46,412 nucleotides of DNA. It comes from an uncultured Pelagibacteraceae bacterium (GTDB taxonomy: Bacteria; Pseudomonadota; Alphaproteobacteria; Pelagibacterales; Pelagibacteraceae). Under the pieces are notes generated by a model. That model was not told the DNA's origin and did not search any database. It saw only the letters and a program-made list of their open reading frames with translations. Within the stretch, counting starts at the first letter, position 1. The number at the start of each line of letters is the position of its first letter. Below are positions 31,067 to 40,122 of this stretch, piece by piece. The stretch lies in NCBI GenBank assembly GCA_902547825.1, contig CACCPE010000008.1:1-46412 (forward strand), given 5' to 3'. Made by a program: the position numbers and the translations under genes.

Positions 31067-32842
31067 TTAATAAACTCTCTCCTTTGGAGGAAAATATTGA
31101 ACATCATTAGTAAGAGTTCTAGAGTGAACATCTCTATATTTTATTTCAACTTTGTTTCCGTTTTGCCAAGCCAAAGTATGTTTCATAAAATTTTTGTCAT
31201 CTCTTTTGGTAAAATCTTCTCTAGCGTGCGCCCCTCTACTTTCCTTTCTATTGTAAGCCGAGTCCATAGTAGTTAATGCTTGGCTTATCAAATTGTCGAA
31301 TTCCAAAGTTTCTACCAAATCAGTATTAAATAGCAAAGATTTGTCTTTAACAGAAATATCACTCATGCCTTCGTAGGGCTCCCTAATTTGATTTACACCT
31401 TCTTTTAAAGTTTTTTCTGTTCTAAATACAGCGCATTTTGACTGCATAGTTTTCTGCATTCGTAATCTTAGCTCTGATGTTTTTGTAGATCCGTTTGAAT
31501 TTCTAATTTTATCAAATCTTTGCAAACATTTATCTGTTTCTGAATTTGACACCTCTTCATGTGTAGCCCCAGGTTTTACGATTTCAGCCGCTCTTTTAGC
31601 TGCAGCTCTACCAAATACAACTAAGTCTATAAGAGAGTTAGAGCCCAACCTATTCGCGCCATGAACTGAAACGCAGGCTGCTTCTCCTATTGCCATTAAA
31701 CCAGGAACAGTTTTTTCAGATCCATTAAGTGTTAAAACCTCAGCTTTATAATTTGTTGGGATACCTCCCATATTATAGTGCACTGTTGGCACAACTGGTA
31801 TTGGTTCTTTACTTACGTCCACATTGGCAAATGTTTTAGCAGCCTCTGAAATTCCTGGAAGTCTCTCATCTATAACTTTTTTATCTATGTGATCTAAATG
31901 AAGATTTATATGATCTTTATTTTTTCCAACACCTCTTCCTTCATTTATTTCCATTTCCATAGATCGGCTGACAACGTCTCGAGATGCTAAATCTTTTGCA
32001 TTAGGAGCATATCTTTCCATGAACCTTTCTCCTTTACCATTAACTAAAAATCCACCTTCGCCTCTAACACCTTCTGTTATCAAACAACCTACTCCATATA
32101 TCCCAGTAGGATGAAACTGAACAAATTCCATATCTTGTAAAGGCAAACCAGCTCTTAAAACCATAGCGTTGCCATCTCCTGTACAAGTATGGGCAGATGT
32201 AGCTGAATAATAAACTTTACCGTACCCGCCAGTTGCAATTATAGTAATATGAGACCTAAATCTATGAATTGTGCCATCTGTTAAATTCCAAGCAATCACT
32301 CCTTTACATTCACCATTTTTCATAATTAAATCTAAAGCAAAGTACTCAATAAAAAATTCAGTGTTTTGTTTTAATGCTTGTCCATACAAAGTATGTAAAA
32401 TTGCATGACCTGTTCTATCAGCAGCAGCGCATGTTCTTTGGGCTGTACCGTTACCATAATTTTTTGTCATACCACCGAAAGGTCTTTGATAAATTTTTCC
32501 GTCGTCAGTTCTGCTAAATGGGACACCATATCTCTCTAATTCAACTACTGCCCTTGGTGCTTCTTTGCACAAATACTCAATTGCATCTTGATCGCCAAGC
32601 CAGTCAGATCCTTTTACCGTATCGTACATGTGCCATCTCCAATCATCTTCACCCATGTTTCCTAAGGCTGCAGAAATACCTCCTTGAGCTGCTGATGTGT
32701 GGCTTCGAGTTGGAAAAACTTTTGATATACAAGCAGTTTTTAAACCTGCTTCCGATAATCCAACCGCAGCTCTTAAGCCTGACCCACCAGCTCCAAGAAC
32801 TACAACATCGTATTCGTGATCTATAATTTTATATGCACTCAT
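31067..32842 (-). CDS. sdhA: Succinate dehydrogenase flavoprotein subunit
   Basis: Oxidises succinate to fumarate at the inner face of the cytoplasmic membrane. N-terminal FAD site [21 protein letters not shown], covalent FAD histidine 48 in [10 protein letters not shown], and [17 protein letters not shown] and [12 protein letters not shown] region further on; the C-terminal [10 protein letters not shown] is also conserved. 591 residues is normal. It begins directly after the sdhD stop. Confidence 0.98.
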   Translation of the reverse strand: MSAYKIIDHEYDVVVLGAGGSGLRAAVGLSEAGLKTACISKVFPTRSHTSAAQGGISAALGNMGEDDWRWHMYDTVKGSDWLGDQDAIEYLCKEAPRAVVELERYGVPFSRTDDGKIYQRPFGGMTKNYGNGTAQRTCAAADRTGHAILHTLYGQALKQNTEFFIEYFALDLIMKNGECKGVIAWNLTDGTIHRFRSHITIIATGGYGKVYYSATSAHTCTGDGNAMVLRAGLPLQDMEFVQFHPTGIYGVGCLITEGVRGEGGFLVNGKGERFMERYAPNAKDLASRDVVSRSMEMEINEGRGVGKNKDHINLHLDHIDKKVIDERLPGISEAAKTFANVDVSKEPIPVVPTVHYNMGGIPTNYKAEVLTLNGSEKTVPGLMAIGEAACVSVHGANRLGSNSLIDLVVFGRAAAKRAAEIVKPGATHEEVSNSETDKCLQRFDKIRNSNGSTKTSELRLRMQKTMQSKCAVFRTEKTLKEGVNQIREPYEGMSDISVKDKSLLFNTDLVETLEFDNLISQALTTMDSAYNRKESRGAHAREDFTKRDDKNFMKHTLAWQNGNKVEIKYRDVHSRTLTNDVQYFPPKERVY

Positions 32843-33169
32843 TTAATTAAGGGTATATATACTTAAAATTGTTAATAATGGAATTGTTATAGCAAATAAA
32901 TATAGTGCTTTATTTGCGACATTTTTGATTTTTTCGTCATGTAAATAATCCTCAAAAATCTCACTTATTGTCAGTGCAGAAAAAAAGAAAGCAATTACAA
33001 TGAATAGTGAAAATAATATTTTTGACGGTTGTTCAGAAAAAAAGGTTGTTATTTGAGAATGATTCTTATCATAAATTGAGACAAAATTTACCAAGAACCA
33101 AGCCATCAAGGGAATCAAAATTAATGAGCTAATTTTTGTAAAAAGCCACTTTTTTGTGGATGTATGCAT
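32843..33169 (-). CDS. sdhD: Succinate dehydrogenase membrane anchor subunit SdhD
   Basis: Small membrane subunit with three hydrophobic helices (about residues 12-32, 50-70, 86-106) in the expected slot between sdhC and sdhA. EIFEDYLHDE (70-79) matches the conserved EDYVH end of helix 2, with D74 and quinone-site tyrosine Y75. By alignment with E. coli SdhD (heme ligand H71, 11 residues before D82) the ligand position falls on F63 here, and no other histidine lies in helix 2. The usual N-terminal HWW-QR pattern is also replaced (KKWLFTK). Identity rests largely on position, length and EDYLH. Confidence 0.88.
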   Translation of the reverse strand: MHTSTKKWLFTKISSLILIPLMAWFLVNFVSIYDKNHSQITTFFSEQPSKILFSLFIVIAFFFSALTISEIFEDYLHDEKIKNVANKALYLFAITIPLLTILSIYTLN

Positions 33170-33553
33170 TTAAAAAAAATTTCTCCCTAATATATAAAAC
33201 AAAATTGTTAATACAAATGAACCAATGAAAGCAATCATGCCTGTGATTTTTGCTACTTTTAAATCAAACCCATACCCAGCATCCCATGCTAAATGTCTTA
33301 ATTCATTTAAAATGTGAAAGCTAAAGGTCCAACACAAGGAAATAATAATAAATTTTCCAAAACTTGTGTTTAAAAAAAAATTTACAGCTGAATAATTATT
33401 TTGACCAAAAATTATTAATATTGCCCAAACACAAATTAAAATTATTGCAAAAAAATTGATTACACCAACTATTCTATGAGTAATGGATAGTAAAGAGGAA
33501 ATTTGCCATTTGTAAATTTGAAGATGAGGACTAAGGGGATTATTATTTTCCAT
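33170..33553 (-). CDS. sdhC: Succinate dehydrogenase cytochrome b556 subunit SdhC
   Basis: Membrane subunit that binds heme b and quinone. SPHLQIYKWQISSLLSITHR at residues 8-27 includes the conserved S23 and R27 of the quinone site; FHILNELRHLAWDAGYG contains H80, the expected heme ligand, plus H87 and D91. Three transmembrane helices, 127 residues, normal length. First gene of sdhCDAB, 20 bases after the asd stop, with no clear promoter in that gap. Confidence 0.95.
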   Translation of the reverse strand: MENNNPLSPHLQIYKWQISSLLSITHRIVGVINFFAIILICVWAILIIFGQNNYSAVNFFLNTSFGKFIIISLCWTFSFHILNELRHLAWDAGYGFDLKVAKITGMIAFIGSFVLTILFYILGRNFF

Positions 33554-33573
33554 TTTTAATTTATAAACTAAAA

Positions 33574-34566
33574 TTATATTTTTTTCATCAAACTCTCTGC
33601 TATTTGAACTGTATTTAAAGCCGCTCCTTTTAATAAATTATCAGAAACTACCCACAAATTGATAGCTTTAATATTGGAATTGTCCTTTCTTATCCTAGAA
33701 ATGAAAGTTGTATAGTCGCCTTCGGCTTCTAAGGGAGTTATATAACCACCATCTTTTCTTTCATCGACAACTTTACATCCTGGAGCTGTTTTAAGAATCT
33801 TAATTATATTTTCAAAATCATAAAGGTTTTCAAATTCAATATTAATTGACTCTGAATGCCCTGTTTTCACGGGAACCCTTACGCAAGTTGCTGTAACCTC
33901 GATTTCGGTATTTAAAATTTTTTTTGTCTCATTAGTCATTTTCAATTCTTCTTTTGTATACCCATCTTTTTCAAAAATGTCGATGTGAGGTATTAAGTTA
34001 AATGCTATTTGTTTCGTAAAGTTTTGAGAATTAATTTTTTTTCCCTCTAAATATTTTTTTGATTGGTCAAACAGCTCATCCATTGACGCTTTGCCAGCGC
34101 CAGATACAGCTTGATAAGTTGAGACTACTACTCTTTTAATTTTGTACTCATCATGTAAAGGTTTTAAAGCTAAAACCATTTGCATTGTCGAGCAGTTTGG
34201 GTTTGAAATTATATTGTTATGTTTATCAAGAGCTTCAGGATTAACTTCTGAAACAACAAGTGGAACATCTTTTTGCATTCTAAAATAACTTGAATTGTCA
34301 ATTATTATAGTTTTTTTTGATGCTTTTGGAGCCCATTCTTTCGCAATCTTACTTCCTGCTGCAAAAAAAGTAATTTGTGCTTTAGAAAAATCATAATTTT
34401 CTAAAACCTCAATCTCAATTTCTTTATTTCTAAATTTAATTTTTTTTCCTGCACTTTTTGAAGAAGCTACTAAAAAAAGGTTGTCGAGTTTAATTTTAGA
34501 TTTCTCTAAAATTTCAATTGTTTTTCTTCCAACATTTCCTGATGCACCGATTATAGCAAAATTCAT
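33574..34566 (-). CDS. asd: Aspartate-semialdehyde dehydrogenase
   Basis: Reduces aspartyl phosphate to aspartate semialdehyde for lysine, threonine, methionine and cell-wall diaminopimelate. NADP site IIGASGNVGRKTIEIL at residues 5-20, catalytic cysteine C125 in ISNPNCSTMQM, and the substrate-site CVRVPVKTGHSES with its histidine. 330 residues is normal. It follows leuB by 11 bases, an order (leuCDB-asd) widespread in alphaproteobacteria. Confidence 0.97.
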   Translation of the reverse strand: MNFAIIGASGNVGRKTIEILEKSKIKLDNLFLVASSKSAGKKIKFRNKEIEIEVLENYDFSKAQITFFAAGSKIAKEWAPKASKKTIIIDNSSYFRMQKDVPLVVSEVNPEALDKHNNIISNPNCSTMQMVLALKPLHDEYKIKRVVVSTYQAVSGAGKASMDELFDQSKKYLEGKKINSQNFTKQIAFNLIPHIDIFEKDGYTKEELKMTNETKKILNTEIEVTATCVRVPVKTGHSESINIEFENLYDFENIIKILKTAPGCKVVDERKDGGYITPLEAEGDYTTFISRIRKDNSNIKAINLWVVSDNLLKGAALNTVQIAESLMKKI

Positions 34567-34577
34567 AATAATCTACT

Positions 34578-35678
34578 TTATTTCAAATTTGCAATAATTG
34601 CATCACCCATATCGGTTGTTAAAACCTCTTTCTTATTTTTAGACATTATGTCTTTAGTTCTCAATCCCTCGTCGAGAACAGCTTGAACTGCATTATCAAG
34701 TTGATCAGCTTCTTTTCCTAAATCCAAAGAATATCTTAATGCCATTGATAAACTCAAAATAGCGGCTATAGGATTGGCAATATTTTTTCCCTCTATATCT
34801 GGAGCTGAGCCGTGTACTGGTTCATAAAGTGATCTTATTCTTCCATTCTTATCTTTAGCGCCTAATGATGCAGAAGGTAAAAGACCTAAGGAACCAGTAA
34901 GCATTGCAGCTTCATCAGATAAAATATCTCCAAATAAATTGTCGGCCAATATAACATCAAATTGTTTTGGATATCTTAATAGCTGCATCGCACAATTGTC
35001 TGCAAACATATGGTTTAATTCCACTTTTTTAAATTCTTTATCTTTAATAACCTGAACCTCCTCTCTCCATAAAACACCGGACTCCATTACATTAGATTTT
35101 TCACAAGAGGTAACTTTATTTCTTCTTTTCTTTGCTAAATCAAAAGCAACTCTAGCAATTCTGTGTATTTCCGACGTGGTATAAGTATGTGTGTTAATAC
35201 CTTTTCTTTGATTATTTTCCATTGGTTCTATACCTCGCGGTTCACCATAATAAATACCACCAGTTAATTCTCTTACTATCATAATGTCTAAACCAGAAAC
35301 TATTTCAGGTTTAAGTGTTGAGGACTCAACTAATTGTTTAAAGCAAATCGCAGGCCTTAGGTTAGCAAAAAGTTTTAATTCTTTTCTAAGTTTCAAAATG
35401 GCTCTCTCGGGTTTTTTTGAAAATTCTAGATTATCCCATTTCGGTCCTCCACAAGCCCCTAGTATTACTGCGTCAGACTCTAGAGACTTGTAAAAAACCT
35501 CATCTGTAATTGGAACTTTGTTAGCGTCAATGGATGCACCTCCAATTAGTTCTTGATTTAAAACAAAATCTAAAGATTTTGTTTTGTTCATCCAATCTAG
35601 TATTTTTTTTACTTCAGCAATCACCTCTGGGCCAATACCATCGCCAGGTAAAAGTAAAATTTTCCTAGTCTTAGGCAT
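34578..35678 (-). CDS. leuB: 3-isopropylmalate dehydrogenase
   Basis: Third step of leucine synthesis: oxidative decarboxylation of 3-isopropylmalate with NAD+. [17 protein letters not shown] at the N-terminus, the leucine-specific [14 protein letters not shown], the substrate region [14 protein letters not shown], and [21 protein letters not shown] near the metal site are all typical, as is [19 protein letters not shown]. 366 residues. The start overlaps the end of leuD by 8 bases. Confidence 0.98.
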   Translation of the reverse strand: MPKTRKILLLPGDGIGPEVIAEVKKILDWMNKTKSLDFVLNQELIGGASIDANKVPITDEVFYKSLESDAVILGACGGPKWDNLEFSKKPERAILKLRKELKLFANLRPAICFKQLVESSTLKPEIVSGLDIMIVRELTGGIYYGEPRGIEPMENNQRKGINTHTYTTSEIHRIARVAFDLAKKRRNKVTSCEKSNVMESGVLWREEVQVIKDKEFKKVELNHMFADNCAMQLLRYPKQFDVILADNLFGDILSDEAAMLTGSLGLLPSASLGAKDKNGRIRSLYEPVHGSAPDIEGKNIANPIAAILSLSMALRYSLDLGKEADQLDNAVQAVLDEGLRTKDIMSKNKKEVLTTDMGDAIIANLK

Positions 35679-36279
35679 TATTTAGAACCCAAGGTTTTGT
35701 TTTTCGTAATCTTTTTTCATAATCATTTATTTTTGAAATTTTTTCCATTGAAAGAGCAATATCATCCAATCCTTCCATCAAACACTTCTTTTTAAAAGCA
35801 TCTAATTCAAACCTTGCAACTTTATTTCCATATTTAATTTCTTGCTTTTGTAAATTTATTTCTATTTCTTCTTTTCTCTTAGAATACTCAGCTAACTCAA
35901 CTACGATTTTATCGTTAATCTTAATTGGGAGAATCCCATTTTTAAAACAATTATTATAAAAAATATCTGCAAAACTCGAACTTATTACGCTTTTAATACC
36001 AAAATCAGAAAGTGCCCACGGAGCATGTTCTCTAGATGAGCCACATCCAAAATTTTTTCCAGCTAAAAGGATTTTAGATTGGTTGTAAGGCTCCTTGTTG
36101 AGAATAAAATCGGAAATTTTGTTTCCGTTTTCATCATATCGCATTTCATAAAACAGACTCTTTCCTAAACCTGTTCTTTTAATAGTCTTTAAAAACTGCT
36201 TAGGAATAATCATATCTGTATCAATATTTTGTAATGATAAATATGATGGTATTGATTTTAAATTATTAAATTTTTCCAT
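35671..36279 (-). CDS. leuD: 3-isopropylmalate dehydratase small subunit
   Basis: Swivel domain of isopropylmalate isomerase, which pairs with LeuC. Segments [20 protein letters not shown] and [19 protein letters not shown] are diagnostic, and [22 protein letters not shown]-like residues (here [10 protein letters not shown]...) follow. 202 residues is usual for proteobacteria. One base separates its start from the leuC stop and its 3' end overlaps leuB, so the three leu genes are translationally coupled. Confidence 0.98.
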   Translation of the reverse strand: MEKFNNLKSIPSYLSLQNIDTDMIIPKQFLKTIKRTGLGKSLFYEMRYDENGNKISDFILNKEPYNQSKILLAGKNFGCGSSREHAPWALSDFGIKSVISSSFADIFYNNCFKNGILPIKINDKIVVELAEYSKRKEEIEINLQKQEIKYGNKVARFELDAFKKKCLMEGLDDIALSMEKISKINDYEKRLRKTKPWVLNNA

Positions 36280-36280
36280 T

Positions 36281-37678
36281 CTATATTTCCCTTACGTCCG
36301 TTAGTCGCCCTTTAATTGCCGCTGCAATAGCCATACCTGGACTAACTAGATGTGTTCTTCCTCCACGACCTTGTCTACCTTCAAAATTTCTATTGGATGT
36401 TGATGCACATCTTTCTTTTGGCTTTAATTGATCTGGATTCATCCCTAAACACATTGAACAACCAGGTTCCCTCCACTCAAAACCCGCTTTTTTAAAGATT
36501 TTATCTATTCCCTCTTTTTCGGCTTGCTCTTTAACTAAACCGGATCCAGGCACGACCATAGCGCTTACATTCTCTGCGATCTTTTTTCCCTTTAAGAGAT
36601 CAGCGGCCAATCTTAGATCTTCTATTCTTCCATTAGTGCAGCTTCCTATAAAAATCTTATCAATTTTTATATCTGAAATTTTAGTATTTGCTTTTAAACC
36701 CATATAATCAAGGGATCTTTTCATAGCCATTTTTCTATCTTCGTTCTTCTCATTTTCAGGATCTGGAACAACACCTGTTACTGGTGAAACATCTTGAGGT
36801 GAAGTTCCCCAAGTTACCAGTGGTTCTATATTTTTGCCGTCAATATTGATCTCTTTATCGAATTTACAATTTTTATCTGAATACAAAGTCTTCCAGAATT
36901 CTACGGCTTTAGTCCAATTTTCACCTTTAGGGGACATCGTTTTACCTTTTAAATATTTAAATGTTTTTTCATCTGGTGCAATTAAACCTGCTCTAGCACC
37001 TGCTTCTATAGTCATATTACAAACAGTCATTCTTTCTTCCATGCTTAAGCTTTTGATTACATCTCCAGCAAATTCAACTACATATCCAGTTCCACCTGCA
37101 GTTCCAATCGTGCCAATAATTTTTAAGATTACATCTTTTGCGGTAACGCCTTTTGGTAAGTCACCATTCACGTTTATTCTTAAATTTTTTGATTTCTTCT
37201 GCATTAAAGTTTGTGTGGCAAGAACATGTTCGACTTCAGATGTTCCTATTCCAAAAGCTAATGCTCCAAATGCTCCGTGTGTTGCAGTATGGCTATCACC
37301 ACATACTATAACTGTTCCTGGCTGAGTAAAACCTTGTTCGGGTCCTATAATATGAACTATACCTTGACGCTTATCATTAACATCAAAAAGTTCTACTCCA
37401 AAGTCTTTGCAATTTTTTCTTAATGTTTCAACTTGTATTCTAGAGTCCTCATCATTTATACCTTTTGACCTATCGGTTGTAGGAACATTATGATCGGGCA
37501 CTGCAAGTGTTAATTTTGGTTGTCTGACTTTCCTTTTTTGTAATCTGAGTCCTTCAAAAGCTTGCGGGCTTGTAACCTCGTGAACCAAATGTCTATCAAC
37601 GTAAATTAATGATGTTCCATCGCTTTGTTGATGAACAAGATGGTTTTCCCATATCTTATCGTATAGTGTTTTTGACAT
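36281..37678 (-). CDS. leuC: 3-isopropylmalate dehydratase large subunit
   Basis: Aconitase-family enzyme with a 4Fe-4S cluster that isomerises 2-isopropylmalate. [18 protein letters not shown] at the start, the active-site [21 protein letters not shown], and cluster cysteines in [13 protein letters not shown] and [14 protein letters not shown] are all present. 465 residues is normal. It lies 6 bases after rplS; leuA is not in the window. Confidence 0.98.
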   Translation of the reverse strand: MSKTLYDKIWENHLVHQQSDGTSLIYVDRHLVHEVTSPQAFEGLRLQKRKVRQPKLTLAVPDHNVPTTDRSKGINDEDSRIQVETLRKNCKDFGVELFDVNDKRQGIVHIIGPEQGFTQPGTVIVCGDSHTATHGAFGALAFGIGTSEVEHVLATQTLMQKKSKNLRINVNGDLPKGVTAKDVILKIIGTIGTAGGTGYVVEFAGDVIKSLSMEERMTVCNMTIEAGARAGLIAPDEKTFKYLKGKTMSPKGENWTKAVEFWKTLYSDKNCKFDKEINIDGKNIEPLVTWGTSPQDVSPVTGVVPDPENEKNEDRKMAMKRSLDYMGLKANTKISDIKIDKIFIGSCTNGRIEDLRLAADLLKGKKIAENVSAMVVPGSGLVKEQAEKEGIDKIFKKAGFEWREPGCSMCLGMNPDQLKPKERCASTSNRNFEGRQGRGGRTHLVSPGMAIAAAIKGRLTDVREI

Positions 37679-37684
37679 TTAATT

Positions 37685-38194
37685 TTATTTTTTTTCGCTA
37701 GTTGGCTTTTTAGCTTTAGCTTCGACTTTTGGAGCCTCTTTTTTAACTTCTTCGACTTTAATCTCTTGATTAGTAGGCTCGATCGGTTTTACTTTTGACT
37801 CTTCAGCTTTAACTGAAACGTCAACACCAATCTTCTTTTTAATTTTTTCAGCAATTCTTGCAGATTTTCCTTTTCTATCTCTTAAATAATAAAGTTTTGC
37901 CCTTCTAACTTTTCCTGATCTTATTACTTTTATTGAGTCTACATTAGGACTATAAAGTGCAAAAGTTCTCTCTACACCTTCGCCAAATGAAATTTTTCTA
38001 ACAGTAAAAGAAGAGTTTATATCTCTGTTTTTTTTAGCAATACAAACACCCTCAAAATATTGAATTCTCTCTCTTTTGCCCTCTACAATTTTAACACCAA
38101 CTTTTATTGTGTCTCCGGGAGAAAAATCTGTAATTTTTTTGTTAGCAACTATTTTTTTAATTGTTGCTTTGTTTATGTCTTCAATGTTTTTCAT
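37685..38194 (-). CDS. rplS: 50S ribosomal protein L19 (bL19) with acidic/basic tail
   Basis: Large-subunit protein at the 30S-50S interface. The core (residues 1-118) shows [40 protein letters not shown], and [19 protein letters not shown]. The remaining ~50 residues (121-169) are a low-complexity tail of K, E, P, V and A that most bacterial L19 proteins (about 115 residues) lack. Its start lies inside the end of trmD (14-base overlap), consistent with the usual trmD-rplS coupling. Confidence 0.96.
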   Translation of the reverse strand: MKNIEDINKATIKKIVANKKITDFSPGDTIKVGVKIVEGKRERIQYFEGVCIAKKNRDINSSFTVRKISFGEGVERTFALYSPNVDSIKVIRSGKVRRAKLYYLRDRKGKSARIAEKIKKKIGVDVSVKAEESKVKPIEPTNQEIKVEEVKKEAPKVEAKAKKPTSEKK

Positions 38195-38882
38195 TTTTTT
38201 TCTCTAAATATTTTTTCCAAAGATCTGGTCTCTGGCGACGTGTTATAGCCTCAGATTGAGATAAACGCCACCCTTTTATTTTGGCATGATCGCCTGAAAA
38301 TAAGACCTCTGGTGGGCTTTTACCTTCCCATTCTCGTGGTTTAGTATATTGAGGATATTCTAAAAGATGATTTTCAAAACTTTCTTCTTTAACGGAGTCT
38401 TTATTTCCAAGAACTCCTGGTAATAATCGAACTAAAGTATCAATAATCACAAAAGAAGCTGGTTCTCCCCCTGATAGGACAAAATCACCCAAACTATATT
38501 CTTCAATATTTCTTGTCTCTAAGAGTCTTTGATCAACACCCTCAAAATGACCACAGATAAAGTTTACATTTTTTTCTTTACTTAAACATCTTGCAACGTT
38601 TTGGTCAAATTTTTTACCTCTTGGAGATAAGTAGATAATTTTTTCACCTTTTTTTATATTATTATCAAGCGCTGATGCTAATATATCAGGACGTAAAAGC
38701 ATTCCATTTCCTCCGCCGAAAGGAGTATCGTCTACCTTACCGTGATTATCTTTTGAATAATCTCTAATATTAATTACTTTTAAATTCCAAATCTTGTTTT
38801 CCTTTGCCTTTTTAAATATCCCTATATCTAAAGGTCCAGGAAATAGATCTGGATATAAAGTAAAAATTTTTACCTCTAACAT
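38181..38882 (-). CDS. trmD: tRNA (guanine-37-N1)-methyltransferase
   Basis: Methylates G37 next to the anticodon, which prevents frameshifting. SPOUT-fold landmarks: [17 protein letters not shown] at the N-terminus, [15 protein letters not shown] and the knotted SAM site [20 protein letters not shown], then [24 protein letters not shown] (split here by its usual loop) near residue 185-205. 233 residues is normal. It follows rpsP by 17 bases; rimM, which commonly separates the two, is absent. Confidence 0.98.
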   Translation of the reverse strand: MLEVKIFTLYPDLFPGPLDIGIFKKAKENKIWNLKVINIRDYSKDNHGKVDDTPFGGGNGMLLRPDILASALDNNIKKGEKIIYLSPRGKKFDQNVARCLSKEKNVNFICGHFEGVDQRLLETRNIEEYSLGDFVLSGGEPASFVIIDTLVRLLPGVLGNKDSVKEESFENHLLEYPQYTKPREWEGKSPPEVLFSGDHAKIKGWRLSQSEAITRRQRPDLWKKYLEKKNEKH

Positions 38883-38899
38883 CTCTAATTTCCTTTTGG

Positions 38900-39424
38900 T
38901 TAAGCCTTTTTCTCTTCCTTCTTCGGTTCTTCTTTTTTAGCTTCTGCTTTAGGTTGTTCCTTTTTAGGTTCTTCCTTCTTTGGTTCTTCTTTTTTAGCTT
39001 CTGCTTTAGGTTGTTCCTTTTTAGGTTCTTCTTTTTTTGCATCGGCTTTTTGATCTGGCTTTTTGCCGTCAGCTGCTGTAGCATCTTTTTTAGTCTCTTC
39101 TTTTTTATCTCCCTCAGCTTTTTTTCTATCTTTTTTTGGTATTGCCTTTTGAGGATTATTCCCAGGTTTTGGCATTGGCATTAACTGCACCTCTCCTAGT
39201 AATCTAGAGACTCTCATTGTTGGTTGAGCTCCTTTACTCATCCAATATTTTACTCTTTCTGCTTCTACTTTAATTCTTTCCTTTTTATCCTTTGGAAGTA
39301 ATGGGTTGTAAGAACCAATTTTTTCAATAAATTTCCCGTCTCTTGGGTATCTACTGTCAGCAATTACAATTTTATAAATGGGTCTTTTTCTTACACCGCC
39401 CATTGATAGTCTTATTCTTAACAT
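38900..39424 (-). CDS. rpsP: 30S ribosomal protein S16 (bS16) with long charged tail
   Basis: Small-subunit assembly protein. The core fills residues 1-80 (MLRIRLSMGGVRKRPIYKIV, RDGKFIEKIGSYNPL, VKYWMSKGAQPT). Ordinary S16 proteins stop there or soon after; this one runs to 174 residues, the extra ~90 being lysine, glutamate, proline and alanine, ending in two 19-residue units built on KKEEPKKEQPKAEA. AAAGG 6 bases before the ATG is a fair ribosome site and overlaps the stop of the upstream ffh fragment. The tail may be unstructured and solvent-exposed; its role is unknown. Confidence 0.95.
   Translation of the reverse strand: MLRIRLSMGGVRKRPIYKIVIADSRYPRDGKFIEKIGSYNPLLPKDKKERIKVEAERVKYWMSKGAQPTMRVSRLLGEVQLMPMPKPGNNPQKAIPKKDRKKAEGDKKEETKKDATAADGKKPDQKADAKKEEPKKEQPKAEAKKEEPKKEEPKKEQPKAEAKKEEPKKEEKKA
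38925..39031. repeat. 50-base perfect direct repeat inside the rpsP tail
   Basis: Bases 38925-38974 recur exactly at 38982-39031, a period of 57 bases (19 codons), so the repeat keeps the rpsP frame. It encodes the repeated KKEEPKKEQPKAEA-type block. Identity at the DNA level, including synonymous positions, points to recent duplication or gene-conversion-like maintenance. Confidence 0.9.
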
Positions 39425-39434
39425 TTTATACCTT

Positions 39435-39674
39435 TCATTTTAGTTGATTGAGCATTTCATCCGGTATCATCCCAGATGGAATTTTTTTTCCTTGAGACAT
39501 TTTTTTCATCATGTCTGACATCATTTTAAATTGTTTTAATAGTTTATTAATTTTTGAAACATCTACACCTGCTCCTTTAGAAATTCTTTTACGTCTTGAT
39601 CCGCTAATAATTTTTGGATTTTCTCTTTCATTTTTAGTCATTGATAAAATAATTGCTTCATTCTCCACTAACAT
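39435..39674 (-). CDS. ffh: C-terminal M-domain fragment of signal recognition particle protein Ffh (stand-alone ORF or ffh remnant)
   Basis: The 79 residues match only the end of Ffh: [20 protein letters not shown], then [20 protein letters not shown] with the SRxxRIxxGxG helix-turn-helix that binds 4.5S RNA, then [13 protein letters not shown]. The NG GTPase domain and the signal-sequence-binding first part of the M domain are missing (intact Ffh is about 450 residues). A TAG stands four codons before the ATG, and only 34 bases lie between it and the EVE gene, so no frameshifted 5' part is hidden here. The codons between that TAG and the ATG (KEK) still look Ffh-like, which favours a truncation. 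Position just before rpsP is where ffh normally ends. Confidence 0.85.
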   Translation of the reverse strand: MLVENEAIILSMTKNERENPKIISGSRRKRISKGAGVDVSKINKLLKQFKMMSDMMKKMSQGKKIPSGMIPDEMLNQLK

Positions 39675-39708
39675 TTTTTCTTTCTAGCCACAAATACCCC
39701 TAAATTTT

Positions 39709-40122
39709 TTATACTTTACCCATGTTACAAATAATTTTCCAGCTTTTATAATCTATTGGCATTACTGACAACCTGCTTTGTTTTATCAACGCTAAATGAG
39801 AAATTTTCGTGTTTTTTTTAATTTTTTTCAAAGAAATTGCCCTTTTAAATTTACTTACAAACCTAACTTGAACGGCTACAAACCTCTTTTTTTTATCAGT
39901 TTTATCGATAAATGCTGATTTAATTACTTTAACTATACCAACAATTTCTTTTCCAATATTTGAATGGTAAAAAAAACATAAGTCACCATTTTTCATTTTT
40001 CTTAAATTGTTTGCAGCTTGATAATTTCTAACTCCATCCCAGGCAGCACCTTTTATGCCAGCTTTAATTTGCTGCTCAATTGACCAAACATCAGGCTCAG
40101 ATTTAAGTAACCAATATTTCAT
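39709..40122 (-). CDS. EVE-domain protein
   Basis: Small PUA-like fold protein of the EVE family, members of which bind modified bases in nucleic acids. MKYWLLKSEPDVWSIEQQ at the start, then GAAWDGVRNYQAANNLRKMKNGDLCFFYHS, IVGIVKVIKSAFID and LSVMPI(D/S)YKSWKII are classic for the family. 137 residues is normal. Its start overlaps the tsaD stop by one base. In many alphaproteobacteria an EVE gene lies near tsaD and gpsA; direct contact with the tRNA-modification gene tsaD fits an RNA-linked role, but function is unproven. Confidence 0.92.
   Translation of the reverse strand: MKYWLLKSEPDVWSIEQQIKAGIKGAAWDGVRNYQAANNLRKMKNGDLCFFYHSNIGKEIVGIVKVIKSAFIDKTDKKKRFVAVQVRFVSKFKRAISLKKIKKNTKISHLALIKQSRLSVMPIDYKSWKIICNMGKV

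Noticed and set aside
38812-39084. Minus-strand reading frame overlapping trmD and rpsP with a repetitive lysine/asparagine-rich product
   Set aside because: It is the rpsP tail repeat read in another frame; rpsP and trmD are both certain and the product has no fold-like pattern.
38954-39184. Plus-strand open frame with a very Phe/Leu-rich, membrane-like product
   Set aside because: It is the complement of the Lys/Glu-rich rpsP tail; AAG and GAA runs read as CTT and TTC, which mimics a hydrophobic protein.
39675-39708. Hidden frameshifted continuation of ffh upstream of the M-domain fragment
   Set aside because: Only 34 bases separate it from the EVE-domain gene; the frame has a TAG just upstream and none of the three frames gives further Ffh-like sequence.
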